DNA of 28,852 bases, from the NCBI GenBank assembly GCA_964536985.1, contig CAZIBG010000011.1, forward strand, positions 1 through 28,852, in the 5' to 3' direction. This document shows, piece by piece, positions 1-7,642 of the stretch (position 1 is the first letter of the stretch; the number at the start of each line of letters is the position of its first letter). The position numbers were made by a program, and so were the translations under genes. The notes beneath the pieces are model-generated. The model searched no databases and had not been told where the DNA came from. It saw only the letters and a program-made list of their open reading frames with translations. This DNA comes from CAZIBG01 sp964536985 (GTDB lineage: Bacteria > Patescibacteriota > Saccharimonadia > Saccharimonadales > AWTP1-31).

Positions 1-24
1 TTCAACCGTTAGTTATTTAAATAT

Positions 25-30
25 TATACT
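25..30 (+). promoter_or_regulatory. possible -10 hexamer upstream of the response regulator
   Basis: TATACT matches the -10 form used elsewhere in the window, but here it lies about 70 nt before the start codon, so it would give a leadered transcript. No convincing -35 is visible. The rest of the first 101 nt is AT-rich, with an AGGTAAGG stretch roughly 14 nt before the ATG that is too distant for an ideal ribosome binding site. Confidence 0.3.
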
Positions 31-101
31 TGCGTATTTTGCAATAAAGTAGTATTTTAAGGATTAGTTAGATCTTTATTAGGTAAGGTAATAAGACAGC
101 T

Positions 102-785
102 ATGAAACTACTCCTCGTTGAAGATGACACAATGTTGGCCAATAGTCTTTATAGTTTATTTAAAAGATCGTATCTCGTTCATCTTGCCGACAGAGCAAGC
201 AGAGCCCTCGAGCGTATAGCTAACCACAGCTACGATGTTATTGTGTTAGACTTGCAGCTTCCTGATCAATCAGGTCAAGAGGTGTGTAGCAAAATTAGAA
301 AGACTGACATTCTTACGCCTATCGTCATCCTGAGCGGAACGGTAGATCAGCAGACCAAAACCGCATTACTAGATGCTGGTGCCAACGATTACATTAGTAA
401 GCCATTCCATACAAAGGAACTGCTCGCAAGACTCAGGGTCCAGACGAGACAGCGAACAGGAAAGACCACAGCCAACCTATTAACTGTGGGTAATATATCC
501 ATTGATACCAATAAACAAATAGCCTGGTGCAATGGACTACCGCTGGCACTCAGACGAAAAGAGTTTACATTACTGGAGTGCCTAGCACTCAATGCGCCTA
601 GCACCGTCCATCAGGAAATCCTTAGTCAGTATGTCTGGGACGACCAAGACACACAATCTAGCAGTATTCACGTCCATATCAGTAATCTACGTAAAAAACT
701 TCGAGCGATTGGCTCTGATTCGATCAATACTGTCCACGGAATTGGTTATGCCCTAACTAATGAGCCGAGAAAGCGGCCGGCCTAG
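102..785 (+). CDS. OmpR/PhoB-family response regulator
   Basis: A two-domain transcription factor that would accept a phosphoryl group from a partner histidine kinase and then bind DNA. The N-terminal receiver domain (about residues 1-115) shows the acidic pair D8/D9, the phospho-acceptor D50 in the VIVLDLQLP strand, the conserved S/T near residue 78 and K100 followed by P. The C-terminal winged helix (about 128-220) has the RRKEFTLLECL segment, the recognition helix around SSIHVHISNLRKKL, and the wing ending in VHGIGYAL, as in OmpR/PhoB proteins. The length of 227 aa is normal. A histidine kinase gene starts 11 nt after the stop, so the two probably form one two-component operon. The target genes cannot be told from the sequence. 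Confidence 0.93.
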   Translation: MKLLLVEDDTMLANSLYSLFKRSYLVHLADRASRALERIANHSYDVIVLDLQLPDQSGQEVCSKIRKTDILTPIVILSGTVDQQTKTALLDAGANDYISKPFHTKELLARLRVQTRQRTGKTTANLLTVGNISIDTNKQIAWCNGLPLALRRKEFTLLECLALNAPSTVHQEILSQYVWDDQDTQSSSIHVHISNLRKKLRAIGSDSINTVHGIGYALTNEPRKRPA

Positions 786-796
786 GCCAAAGTATT

Positions 797-1399
797 ATGA
801 GGATGAGCAAACCAAACAGAAGCTTGCTCACCCCTCCACCTAATAATGATTACGGGATTCTTGGAATAAGTATTGTCCACGACCTCGCTGGACCACTATC
901 TGCTACGCGCATTCATATTGATCAACTGTCTGCAGCGGTGGACCGAATGGAGCGATTAATCCAATCGGCGCAGTACGACATTCGAAGAACCAATAAGATT
1001 ACTACCATTCAAATACTGCCTACAATTCAAAAGGTTGCGTTGGACATCCAAAAACTCCATCCAGGTCTAACTATCTCCGTCAGAGGGGCAGACAAAATTG
1101 CAATCAAGGGTGATGCTACTAAATTCCGCACAATCGTCAGCAATATGGTTCGTAACGCAGCTGAATCATACGGGCCAGATGCCAAGGGGAAGGTTATTAT
1201 CTGCTATAGAATTACCGCAAATGGGGTGATTATATCCGTAAGAGATTTCGGAATTGGCTACAGATCCATCCGTCAGCATTCAGGAATGGGACTGGGAATT
1301 ATACGTGATTTAGTACGAACAGGTTTTGATGGGGAATTTACTATTCGCCGAGCAATAACCAAGGGTACGGTGGCGGAAGTACGACTCTTCAGTATGTAA
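797..1399 (+). CDS. small cytoplasmic histidine kinase without sensor domain
   Basis: Sensor kinase partner of the preceding response regulator. It is only 200 aa. The H-box is near the start (IVHDLAGPLSA, phospho-acceptor H28), followed by a HATPase_c domain with N-box residues N116 and N120 (NMVRNAAESYG), a G1 box VRDFGIGY (D150) and a G2 box GMGLG (163-167). No transmembrane segment, PAS, GAF or HAMP domain is visible, so the usual input half of the protein is absent. The signal must come from another protein, or the kinase acts constitutively or as a phosphatase. The start could be the first ATG (797) or the second (803). Neither has an ideally spaced Shine-Dalgarno, consistent with coupling to the regulator gene. 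Confidence 0.85.
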   Translation: MRMSKPNRSLLTPPPNNDYGILGISIVHDLAGPLSATRIHIDQLSAAVDRMERLIQSAQYDIRRTNKITTIQILPTIQKVALDIQKLHPGLTISVRGADKIAIKGDATKFRTIVSNMVRNAAESYGPDAKGKVIICYRITANGVIISVRDFGIGYRSIRQHSGMGLGIIRDLVRTGFDGEFTIRRAITKGTVAEVRLFSM

Positions 1400-1414
1400 T
1401 GCGACACTGTCGCA
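1400..1414. promoter_or_regulatory. inverted repeat over the fur-family promoter (possible operator)
   Basis: TGCGAC-ACT-GTCGCA is a perfect 6-bp inverted repeat with a 3-nt centre. It lies directly upstream of the -10 hexamer TAGTAT (1422-1427) of the Fur-family gene, where a bound repressor would block RNA polymerase. No T-tract follows it, so it is unlikely to be a terminator for the kinase gene. That it is the Fur-family operator is an inference. Confidence 0.5.
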
Positions 1415-1421
1415 AATATGA

Positions 1422-1427
1422 TAGTAT
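1422..1427 (+). promoter_or_regulatory. -10 hexamer, leaderless start of fur-family gene
   Basis: TAGTAT ends 6 nt before the ATG at 1434 and there is no Shine-Dalgarno in between. An alternative hexamer TATGAT (1417-1422) would give a leader of about 5 nt. Confidence 0.5.
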
Positions 1428-1433
1428 TAACAG

Positions 1434-1853
1434 ATGACTGAAGATGCATTACAGACACTCCAGAAGGTGCTTAAGAACCAAGGACACAGTATGACCAATG
1501 CCCGTCGGCAGGTCATTGAGCAGCTGTGGGGCAAAGAACCGCAAACCACCAAGCAGTTAAGCGACAGTCTTCATGGCAGCATCGATCGTGCCAGCTTATA
1601 TCGTAACTTGGAGCTATTCGAGAAATTAGGTTTAACACAGCGAGTTTATATTGGGTGGAAGTATCGTATTGAGCTCAGCGACATACTTGCGCACCATCAT
1701 CACCATATCTATTGTCTGAAATGCGGAAAAATCAAGGTACTTAAAGAAGAAACTATAGAGCGGCTCATCCAAGATCTTGCTGCCCAAGCCAATATGACAG
1801 CCGTGCGCCATCAACTAGAGATCCAAGGATACTGTCAGTCCTGTAGGCCGTAA
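1434..1853 (+). CDS. Fur-family metal-responsive transcriptional repressor
   Basis: A 139-aa protein with the two-part Fur layout. The N-terminal winged helix (about 1-80) includes MTNARRQVIEQLWGKEP and the ASLYRNLELFEKLGL recognition region. The C-terminal metal-binding dimerisation domain has the histidine run HHHHH next to IYCLKCGK, and a second CxxC (CQSC) at the extreme C terminus. The two CxxC pairs suggest a structural zinc site. Whether it senses iron, zinc, manganese or peroxide cannot be decided from the sequence. It stands alone, 34 nt after the kinase gene, with its own promoter overlapped by the palindrome at 1400-1414, which suggests autoregulation. The NDH-2-like gene starts 50 nt downstream from a separate promoter. 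Confidence 0.88.
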   Translation: MTEDALQTLQKVLKNQGHSMTNARRQVIEQLWGKEPQTTKQLSDSLHGSIDRASLYRNLELFEKLGLTQRVYIGWKYRIELSDILAHHHHHIYCLKCGKIKVLKEETIERLIQDLAAQANMTAVRHQLEIQGYCQSCRP

Positions 1854-1889
1854 CCAGGGCATCAACTAGCAGCGCAGCATATTTTGATC

Positions 1890-1895
1890 TATAAT
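1890..1895 (+). promoter_or_regulatory. -10 hexamer TATAAT before the NDH-2-like gene
   Basis: A consensus TATAAT ends 8 nt before the ATG at 1904, predicting a leaderless or nearly leaderless mRNA. No Shine-Dalgarno is present. Confidence 0.6.
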
Positions 1896-1903
1896 TACCG
1901 CTA

Positions 1904-3106
1904 ATGGTTAAAAATAAACGAAAAGTAGTAATAATTGGTGGCGGTTTTGCGGGCGTAAAAACCGTCCGCAATCTTTACAAAAATACGAATTTAGATATTA
2001 CGCTCATAACTGATCAAGAAACTTTCCGATATGGGGCAACTATTTGGAGAGCGACTATTGGACACCTCAAAGAAGCCTCCTACATACCGGTCGCAACGCT
2101 TGTTCCAATTAAACCCAATGTGAAACTAGTGCACGAAAAAGCTACGACCATAGACAGGCAACAACGAACGGTAACTACTGGCTCGGGAAAGACATATCAT
2201 TATGACTACTGTGTCATCGGCCTTGGCGTTGTGACCAGTTACTTTGGCATTAAAGGACTAGAAGAATATTCCTATAGTGTTAAGTCGAGCCAAGCATTTG
2301 ATGATTTTAGGCGGCACCTACATGAAGAGCTCGTTCAAGAGAAGTCGTTAGACAAGAACTACGTCATCGTCGGCGCCGGACCAACAGGCGTTGAGCTGGC
2401 AGCTGCACTGCGAAGCTACCTCAAGACCGTTGCTCGGCATCATGGTATTCGTAAGACCACTGTCCATATGCAATTAGTGGAGGCTGCGCCAAGAGTATTG
2501 CCAATGCTTTCTGATTCCGCCTCCAGGTTAACACGAAATCGATTACGTAAACTCGGTGTGCAAATTCGAACCGGAACTGTAGTGAAAGGCGAAACTGCCA
2601 ATACACTCTTGGTAGGCCATGAATCGGTGCCTACTCACACCGTTGTTTGGACCGCTGGAGTGACTAACAACCCCTTCTTTAATGACAACTCCAAGCAGTT
2701 TGTCTTAAACGATAAAAAGCGTGTTATCGTGGACGGGCAATTACGCGTAGATAAACACACCTTCGTCATAGGCGACAGCGCAGCCACTCCTTACAGTGGC
2801 TTAGCACTAACAGCACTTCATAATGCTGGCTATGTTGCAAAAGTCATCAAAGCCGATTTACACGGCATGGAATCTAAACCGTACAAACCGCTCAAGCCAG
2901 TGACGATCATTCCGGTTGGCGATAATTGGTCAATCTTCCAGTGGCGCAAACTAGTTTTATCCGGAAGATTTGCCTCATTTCTACGTACCGTCTATGATCT
3001 GTTTGGCTATGCCGAGGTAATGGGTATCCGTCCCGCAGCAGCAATATGGCTCAAGCGTAATCAAAAACGCGAAGAATGCCAATTCTGCGAACCAAAGCCA
3101 CACTAA
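1904..3106 (+). CDS. ndh: type II NADH dehydrogenase-like FAD oxidoreductase
   Basis: A flavoprotein of the pyridine nucleotide-disulfide oxidoreductase fold. The closest match by length (400 aa) and motifs is NDH-2, which passes electrons from NADH to quinone at the membrane face without pumping protons. The first Rossmann motif VVIIGGGFAG (GGGFAG at 12-17) binds FAD. A second, VGAGPTGVELAAAL (near 156-170), binds NAD(P)H. The late FAD motif FVIGDSA (near 287) is present, as is VVWTAGV. The C-terminal stretch after about 335 is rich in aromatic and hydrophobic residues (FASFLRTVYDLFGYAEVMG), matching the amphipathic membrane-binding tail of NDH-2 enzymes. No redox-active CxxxxC is seen, so it is not a lipoamide-dehydrogenase type. 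A sulfide:quinone-reductase-like role is less likely but not excluded. Confidence 0.85.
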   Translation: MVKNKRKVVIIGGGFAGVKTVRNLYKNTNLDITLITDQETFRYGATIWRATIGHLKEASYIPVATLVPIKPNVKLVHEKATTIDRQQRTVTTGSGKTYHYDYCVIGLGVVTSYFGIKGLEEYSYSVKSSQAFDDFRRHLHEELVQEKSLDKNYVIVGAGPTGVELAAALRSYLKTVARHHGIRKTTVHMQLVEAAPRVLPMLSDSASRLTRNRLRKLGVQIRTGTVVKGETANTLLVGHESVPTHTVVWTAGVTNNPFFNDNSKQFVLNDKKRVIVDGQLRVDKHTFVIGDSAATPYSGLALTALHNAGYVAKVIKADLHGMESKPYKPLKPVTIIPVGDNWSIFQWRKLVLSGRFASFLRTVYDLFGYAEVMGIRPAAAIWLKRNQKREECQFCEPKPH

Positions 3107-3110
3107 CCTG

Positions 3111-3116
3111 TACAAT
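3111..3116 (+). promoter_or_regulatory. -10 hexamer TACAAT, leaderless start of helicase-nuclease
   Basis: TACAAT ends exactly 6 nt (AACTTC) before the ATG at 3123. There is no Shine-Dalgarno. The promoter sits in the 16-nt gap after the NDH-2-like gene. Confidence 0.6.
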
Positions 3117-3122
3117 AACTTC

Positions 3123-6100
3123 ATGGGAGAATTTGAGAGATCTTACGCGCAGCTTAACGCTGCTCAGAAACAGGCCGTCGATTCAATTGACGGCCCCGTT
3201 TTAGTCGTCGCTGGACCGGGCACAGGCAAGACACAGCTCCTCAGCATGAGGGTGGCAAATATTCTTAGACAAACAGATACCAGCCCAAGCAGTATTCTTT
3301 GTCTAACTTTTACCAATAAAGCCGCCGTGAACATGCGTGAGCGATTGATTGCATTGACTGGTGGCGAGGCAAAAGGGGTGATGGTCAAAACTTTCCATAG
3401 TTTTGCTGCTGAGTTAATGAACATGTATCCGGACAGTTTCTGGAACGGAGCTAAACTCAGCACAGCACCCGATACCACCCAGATAGAAATCATCCAAGAT
3501 ATTCTTGGCAAATTACCACTTAGTAATCCGTTAGCCCTTAGGTTTGCCGGAAACTTTACGGCTGGAAAAGATGTAAAGAATGCGCTCAAATACGTTAAGG
3601 AGGCCGGCCTTACGCCAGATAAACTAAAAGCCTTAGTGCAGGCCAACATCGCTTATATCGACACTATCGAACACGATTTAGTAGAGATTCTTTCGCCGCC
3701 GCTGCGAGCAAAAGGCCTAGCCGAACTTGCCGCCAAAGTTCATAACTTACCTGAACAGGGAATTAGCGACACACTTCAGCCCCTCCAAGATTTAGGAAAA
3801 GTAATTATCGAAAGCCTTGATTTTGCTATTCAGCAAGATGCTGATACGGGAAAGACGACTAATACTGGCAAATGGAAACAGCGCTGGGTGCAGAATGTCG
3901 AAGGTCAAAAAGCCATGCACAAAGAACGCCAGCGTAACGAATGGTGGCTGCAATTGGCCGGTGTATATGAGAGTTATCGTCAGAGTCTCCATCAACGTGG
4001 CTACTACGACTACTCCGATATGATTGTAGAAGTGATTAGCCAGTTACAAAAAGATGCTTCTATGAGGGCTGATGCCCAGGAACGTTTCTTGTATGTATTG
4101 ATCGATGAGTTTCAGGACACCAACGCCGCACAATTACAATTAGCACACCTAATTGCTGACCATCCTGAACAAGGAGCTAACCCCAACCTCATGGCGGTTG
4201 GTGATGACGACCAATCGATCTATAAGTTCAATGGCGCCGAGCTTAACAACATGCTGTCTTTTCAGAAAAGCTACCCATCAACAAAGCTAATCGTTCTGAC
4301 TGATAATTACCGCTCTAGCCAAGACATCTTGGACACTAGCACAGTAATTATCGATCAGGTCACGGACCGGCTGGTTACACGGATGCCCGATGTTCATAAA
4401 GATCTGACTGCTAAGAATGAACCGCTGGAGAAGGGGCAAATTAGTCATTTGAGCTATGCCACGGAAGAGCATCAACTAAGTGATGTTGCACGGAAAATTG
4501 CTACTGCGCATAGCGAAGGTCAACACGACATTGCCGTCCTTGCTCGTGATCATTCCAGCCTACGTAAGTTGGCCAGTATTCTAACTTCGTTTGATGTACC
4601 TGTTAGATATGAGAAGCAGAATAACATTCTTGAAAACTCAGGGGTCATCCAAGTACACACCATAATGAGTTTATTGGTGGCTATTAACCGTGGGGATGCA
4701 GCCCACGTAAATATCCTCTTGTCTCAACTTCTTCGTTCCCCCATGTGGAAGTTAAGTCCCCAGCAGCTATGGGACATTGCTACCGCAAATCAACGAGGCA
4801 AAAGCTGGTTAGACTACTTAATAAAATCGGGTGATGAGGAACTTCAAAACATAGCCCAGTGGCTACTCTGGCTTGCCCAAACATCCAGTCAAGAGATGCT
4901 TTCGGTGACCCTTGAATATGTCATTGGCCTACGAGCAGGTGAGCACCTCACTAGCCCACTCCGACAATATTATTTACAGAACAAGACTATTGATACCGAC
5001 TACCTGCAGACGCTTTCAAGTATTCGAATACTTGTAAGCATGGCAAATGATTTTGCCAGGGGGGCGAATGCTACACTTGAGGATTTTGTTAACTTCATTC
5101 AGCTATCGATAGATAGTGAAGAAATTATCGCCGACGAGTCGGTATTTACAACTGGCGATAATGCCGTTCAGCTACTGACCGTGCATAAAGCCAAGGGACT
5201 AGAATTTGATACGGTGTATGTTGTTAACGCCATCGACAGCAGTTGGCGCCCTGGTATAGGTGGAAGAAAGTGCCCAGCAAACCTGCCGCTTCAGCCAGTT
5301 GGAGACGACGGTGATGACTATGCACGGCTTATGTATGTTGCAGCTACCCGCGCCAAGAGATCCTTGTTTGTTACAAGTTATCGCCAAGATATTAGCGGAA
5401 AAGAAGTTCTCGCTACGCCGATTATTCACCCTGCGATGCCAGCAGTTGATACCGACGCTACCATCGATTCTGTCACCATACTGGAGGAACATCTGGCATG
5501 GCCGCGACTCAATAATGCCGATGAAAAACGAAATCTTACCAGCCAGCTCGAATCACTAAGCCTAAGTGCCTCAGGTTTATTAGATTTCCTGGATACCAGC
5601 AAAGGAGGGCCTGATTACTTCTTTGAAAAACACCTTTTGCGTTTACCAGAAGCAACCAGTACCGGCATGGCCTTCGGAACTGCAATACATGCAGCACTGG
5701 AATATGCGCAAATACTTACCAACGGCGGTACTATGTCGGTTAAGAAAGTTATAGAACATTATCACCAATCACTGACCGAACAATACCTTCCAGCCCACCA
5801 ACAACAACGATTCATGGATCATGGATCAGAACTATTAACTAAACTCTTGGCCAGTGAAACATTTTGGCTAGGCAAGGGTGACTTGCCTGAACAAAGCTTA
5901 CAAGATGTTCAAATTAGTGGTGCCCCCCTGAAAGGTGTAATCGATAGAATTAATATCTCTAAAGATCATCTAACTATTATTGATTATAAAACGGGCAAGC
6001 CATTGGGCAGTTTTATTACCCGCGACCAAAATAAAGCCGTCAAGGCTTGGCGCCACCGGACTCAACTTGTTTTCTATGCATTACTTGTCCAAAACAGTAA

Positions 6101-6335
6101 CCGCTTTAAACCCCAAACTATCGCCGGACAAATGTGGTACGTCGAGGCTTCCAGCGCCAAAGAGCTTATTCGGGAGTACATCCCAAGTCATGAAGAGATC
6201 GATCGTATGGCCAGACTAGTATCAGTTGTTTGGGAAAAGATTCAAGATCTTAATCTGCCGGATATCTCTAATTACTCCGATGACTACGCCGGCATACAAA
6301 ACTTTGAACAAGACTTAATCGACGGTAAAATCTAA
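3123..6335 (+). CDS. UvrD/Rep-type helicase fused to PD-(D/E)XK nuclease
   Basis: A 1070-aa superfamily 1A DNA helicase with a C-terminal RecB-like nuclease, expected to act in double-strand-break processing and DNA repair. The helicase motifs appear in order: Q-motif LNAAQKQAV (11-19), Walker A GPGTGKT (31-37), Walker B LIDEFQDTN (near 326), motif III GDDDQSIYKFNGA (near 360), motif V VHKAKGLEFD (near 686) and motif VI YVAATRAKRS (near 738). The nuclease domain starts near residue 845 with GTAIHAALEYA and carries the catalytic GVIDRIN and IIDYKTGK pair (near 938 and 953). The architecture resembles AddA/AdnB/RecB subunits rather than plain UvrD or PcrA, which lack the nuclease. No AddB-like partner gene is in the window. 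Confidence 0.93.
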   Translation: MGEFERSYAQLNAAQKQAVDSIDGPVLVVAGPGTGKTQLLSMRVANILRQTDTSPSSILCLTFTNKAAVNMRERLIALTGGEAKGVMVKTFHSFAAELMNMYPDSFWNGAKLSTAPDTTQIEIIQDILGKLPLSNPLALRFAGNFTAGKDVKNALKYVKEAGLTPDKLKALVQANIAYIDTIEHDLVEILSPPLRAKGLAELAAKVHNLPEQGISDTLQPLQDLGKVIIESLDFAIQQDADTGKTTNTGKWKQRWVQNVEGQKAMHKERQRNEWWLQLAGVYESYRQSLHQRGYYDYSDMIVEVISQLQKDASMRADAQERFLYVLIDEFQDTNAAQLQLAHLIADHPEQGANPNLMAVGDDDQSIYKFNGAELNNMLSFQKSYPSTKLIVLTDNYRSSQDILDTSTVIIDQVTDRLVTRMPDVHKDLTAKNEPLEKGQISHLSYATEEHQLSDVARKIATAHSEGQHDIAVLARDHSSLRKLASILTSFDVPVRYEKQNNILENSGVIQVHTIMSLLVAINRGDAAHVNILLSQLLRSPMWKLSPQQLWDIATANQRGKSWLDYLIKSGDEELQNIAQWLLWLAQTSSQEMLSVTLEYVIGLRAGEHLTSPLRQYYLQNKTIDTDYLQTLSSIRILVSMANDFARGANATLEDFVNFIQLSIDSEEIIADESVFTTGDNAVQLLTVHKAKGLEFDTVYVVNAIDSSWRPGIGGRKCPANLPLQPVGDDGDDYARLMYVAATRAKRSLFVTSYRQDISGKEVLATPIIHPAMPAVDTDATIDSVTILEEHLAWPRLNNADEKRNLTSQLESLSLSASGLLDFLDTSKGGPDYFFEKHLLRLPEATSTGMAFGTAIHAALEYAQILTNGGTMSVKKVIEHYHQSLTEQYLPAHQQQRFMDHGSELLTKLLASETFWLGKGDLPEQSLQDVQISGAPLKGVIDRINISKDHLTIIDYKTGKPLGSFITRDQNKAVKAWRHRTQLVFYALLVQNSNRFKPQTIAGQMWYVEASSAKELIREYIPSHEEIDRMARLVSVVWEKIQDLNLPDISNYSDDYAGIQNFEQDLIDGKI

Positions 6336-6340
6336 ATTTC

Positions 6341-6372
6341 GTCAAAAAGAAAAGACCCTCCGGAGAGGGTCT
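6341..6372 (-). terminator. rho-independent terminator of the aquaporin gene
   Basis: A perfect 8-bp stem, AGACCCTC (6353-6360) and GAGGGTCT (6365-6372), with a CGGA loop. Read on the minus strand it is followed by TTTCTTTTTG, so it ends transcription of the minus-strand gene whose stop is at 6405. On the plus strand no T-run follows, so it should be weak for the helicase transcript. Confidence 0.75.
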
Positions 6373-6404
6373 GGCATTGCCTGTCGATATTTCGACGAGA
6401 AGAC

Positions 6405-7118
6405 TTAGCGCTTTTTCTTGGTAGTTTTCTTAACTGTTTTTGCAACAGTCTTTTTCTTTGTGACAGCTTTAGCTGTTACCTTACGAACTGGTCGAGAGAA
6501 CTTGATTTCGTCGGTAAAGACTACTGCATACAAGTTCATTCCAATTATCGAGCCAGCTAGTGGTGCAGTAGCATATGCCCAGTTCCAAGACTGCAAACCG
6601 AGTGCCACAGCTGGGTTAAGAACGCCGTTAGATGCAAGTGATGCAACAAGGATACCAATTGTTAGTGAACCACCAACTGTAAAGGCTAGTTTGGTACCTT
6701 CGTACTTCTGGTAAACAGCGCTTGCAACGCCAAATCCAAAGATTAACGCGCCAATTCCTTCAGCAACAAAAACTTTCAGCTCAAACTTATTAGCAATACT
6801 TTGGATGCTACTTCCGAGGAAGTAATTAATGAGTGCCCATGCTGCAAGTCCACCAAGCATTTGACATGCGATATACACAATTGCTGGAAGAGTTTTTACT
6901 TTTCGGATGCTCCAAAGACCAAGCGTAATAGCTGGGTTAACGTGCGCACCAGAAACGTTTCCAATTGTATGCACCAACAGACCTAGTGTTACACCGGCTG
7001 CCAAACCACCGAACAATGGGAATGACGTGCGAGCGACCATAGAGTAAACGGCTGTCGTTAGGACAACTACTCCCATTAATTCAGCCACCGTCATGGCGAC
7101 TTTTTGTCTAGTATTCAT
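6405..7118 (-). CDS. aquaporin-like MIP channel with atypical second NPA motif and Lys-rich tail
   Basis: A membrane channel of the major intrinsic protein family (water and/or small neutral solutes). The 237 aa contain six hydrophobic segments and both half-helix motifs: SGAHVNPAITLG (NPA 61-63) and SNGVLNPAVALG (NPA 168-170). The residue after the second NPA is V171, where nearly all aquaporins and glycerol facilitators have the arginine of the aromatic/arginine filter, so the selectivity is probably unusual. After about residue 207 there is a cytoplasmic tail dense in lysine (KKKTVAKTVKKTTKKKR), like basic nucleic-acid-binding tails. A strong AAGGAGG precedes the ATG. The gene lies 95 nt downstream of atpC on the same strand and may be reached by read-through. 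Confidence 0.88.
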   Translation of the reverse strand: MNTRQKVAMTVAELMGVVVLTTAVYSMVARTSFPLFGGLAAGVTLGLLVHTIGNVSGAHVNPAITLGLWSIRKVKTLPAIVYIACQMLGGLAAWALINYFLGSSIQSIANKFELKVFVAEGIGALIFGFGVASAVYQKYEGTKLAFTVGGSLTIGILVASLASNGVLNPAVALGLQSWNWAYATAPLAGSIIGMNLYAVVFTDEIKFSRPVRKVTAKAVTKKKTVAKTVKKTTKKKR

Positions 7119-7182
7119 TGCGAACCCTCCTTAAAGAATAATATCTAAATAAACAATAATAGCTTTTGGCGATAAAAGCAAA

Positions 7183-7207
7183 TCCATCGACACATAGTGA
7201 CGACGGA
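7183..7207 (-). terminator. weak hairpin after atpC (possible attenuating terminator)
   Basis: On the minus strand TCCGTCG pairs with CGATGGA (7 bp, one G-U) around an 11-nt loop and is followed by TTTGCTTTT. The U-run is interrupted, so termination is likely partial. A second small hairpin, GCTTTT/AAAAGC, lies at 7162-7179. Confidence 0.35.
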
Positions 7208-7213
7208 CTTCGG

Positions 7214-7642
7214 CTATGACTTTCGTTTTCTCCTGCGTAGTCCAGCTACTTGTAGTCTGACAGCTTGCCGATCAATAAGCTTCTGAGCCTGATCTAGGCT
7301 GAGCTGATCCTTGGCATCGCGGGCAAGGCTCTGTGCGTTCTCTAGAGCCTTCTGTGCTTCTTGTTCATTGATCTCGTCTTCCTGGTCAGCCTCGTCAACA
7401 AGGACTCTCACGACATTGTCAGCTATTTCGATTACGCCGCCATTAGTCGCAAAGTATTCCAGCTTATCATCACTGTCACCAAGTTTGCGGCGGACAGTAA
7501 TCACTCCAGGAACGGCAATACTTACCAGCGGCATGTGATTGTCAAAAATAGCGATATATCCGTCGGCAGTCGGCAACATTACTTCATGAATTTGCTCATC
7601 AAATTTTTTGCCGTTTAGCGTTACAAGCTCGAAGGTAATCAT
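7214..7642 (-). CDS. atpC: ATP synthase F1 epsilon subunit
   Basis: The rotor-stalk subunit that couples to gamma and can inhibit ATP hydrolysis. The 142 aa have the family beta-sandwich start (FELVTLNGKKFDEQIHEVMLP, then DGYIAIFDNHMPLVS and GVITVRR), followed by two C-terminal helices from about residue 85 (EINEQEAQKALENAQSLA onward). It is the last gene of the atp operon. Its ATG overlaps the TGA of the preceding 139-codon ORF by 4 nt (ATGA) and it has a near-perfect Shine-Dalgarno AAGGAGGT, located inside that ORF's last codons. The C terminus is strongly basic (RRRKRKS). Confidence 0.92.
   Translation of the reverse strand: MITFELVTLNGKKFDEQIHEVMLPTADGYIAIFDNHMPLVSIAVPGVITVRRKLGDSDDKLEYFATNGGVIEIADNVVRVLVDEADQEDEINEQEAQKALENAQSLARDAKDQLSLDQAQKLIDRQAVRLQVAGLRRRKRKS

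Noticed and set aside
1400..1414. Reading the TGCGAC palindrome as a terminator for the kinase gene.
   Set aside because: The stem is only 6 bp with no T-run after it, and it sits right where a repressor of the next promoter would bind.
3164..3649. 161-codon minus-strand frame opposite the helicase 5' end.
   Set aside because: It covers the Walker A region in reverse and shows no motif or expression signal.
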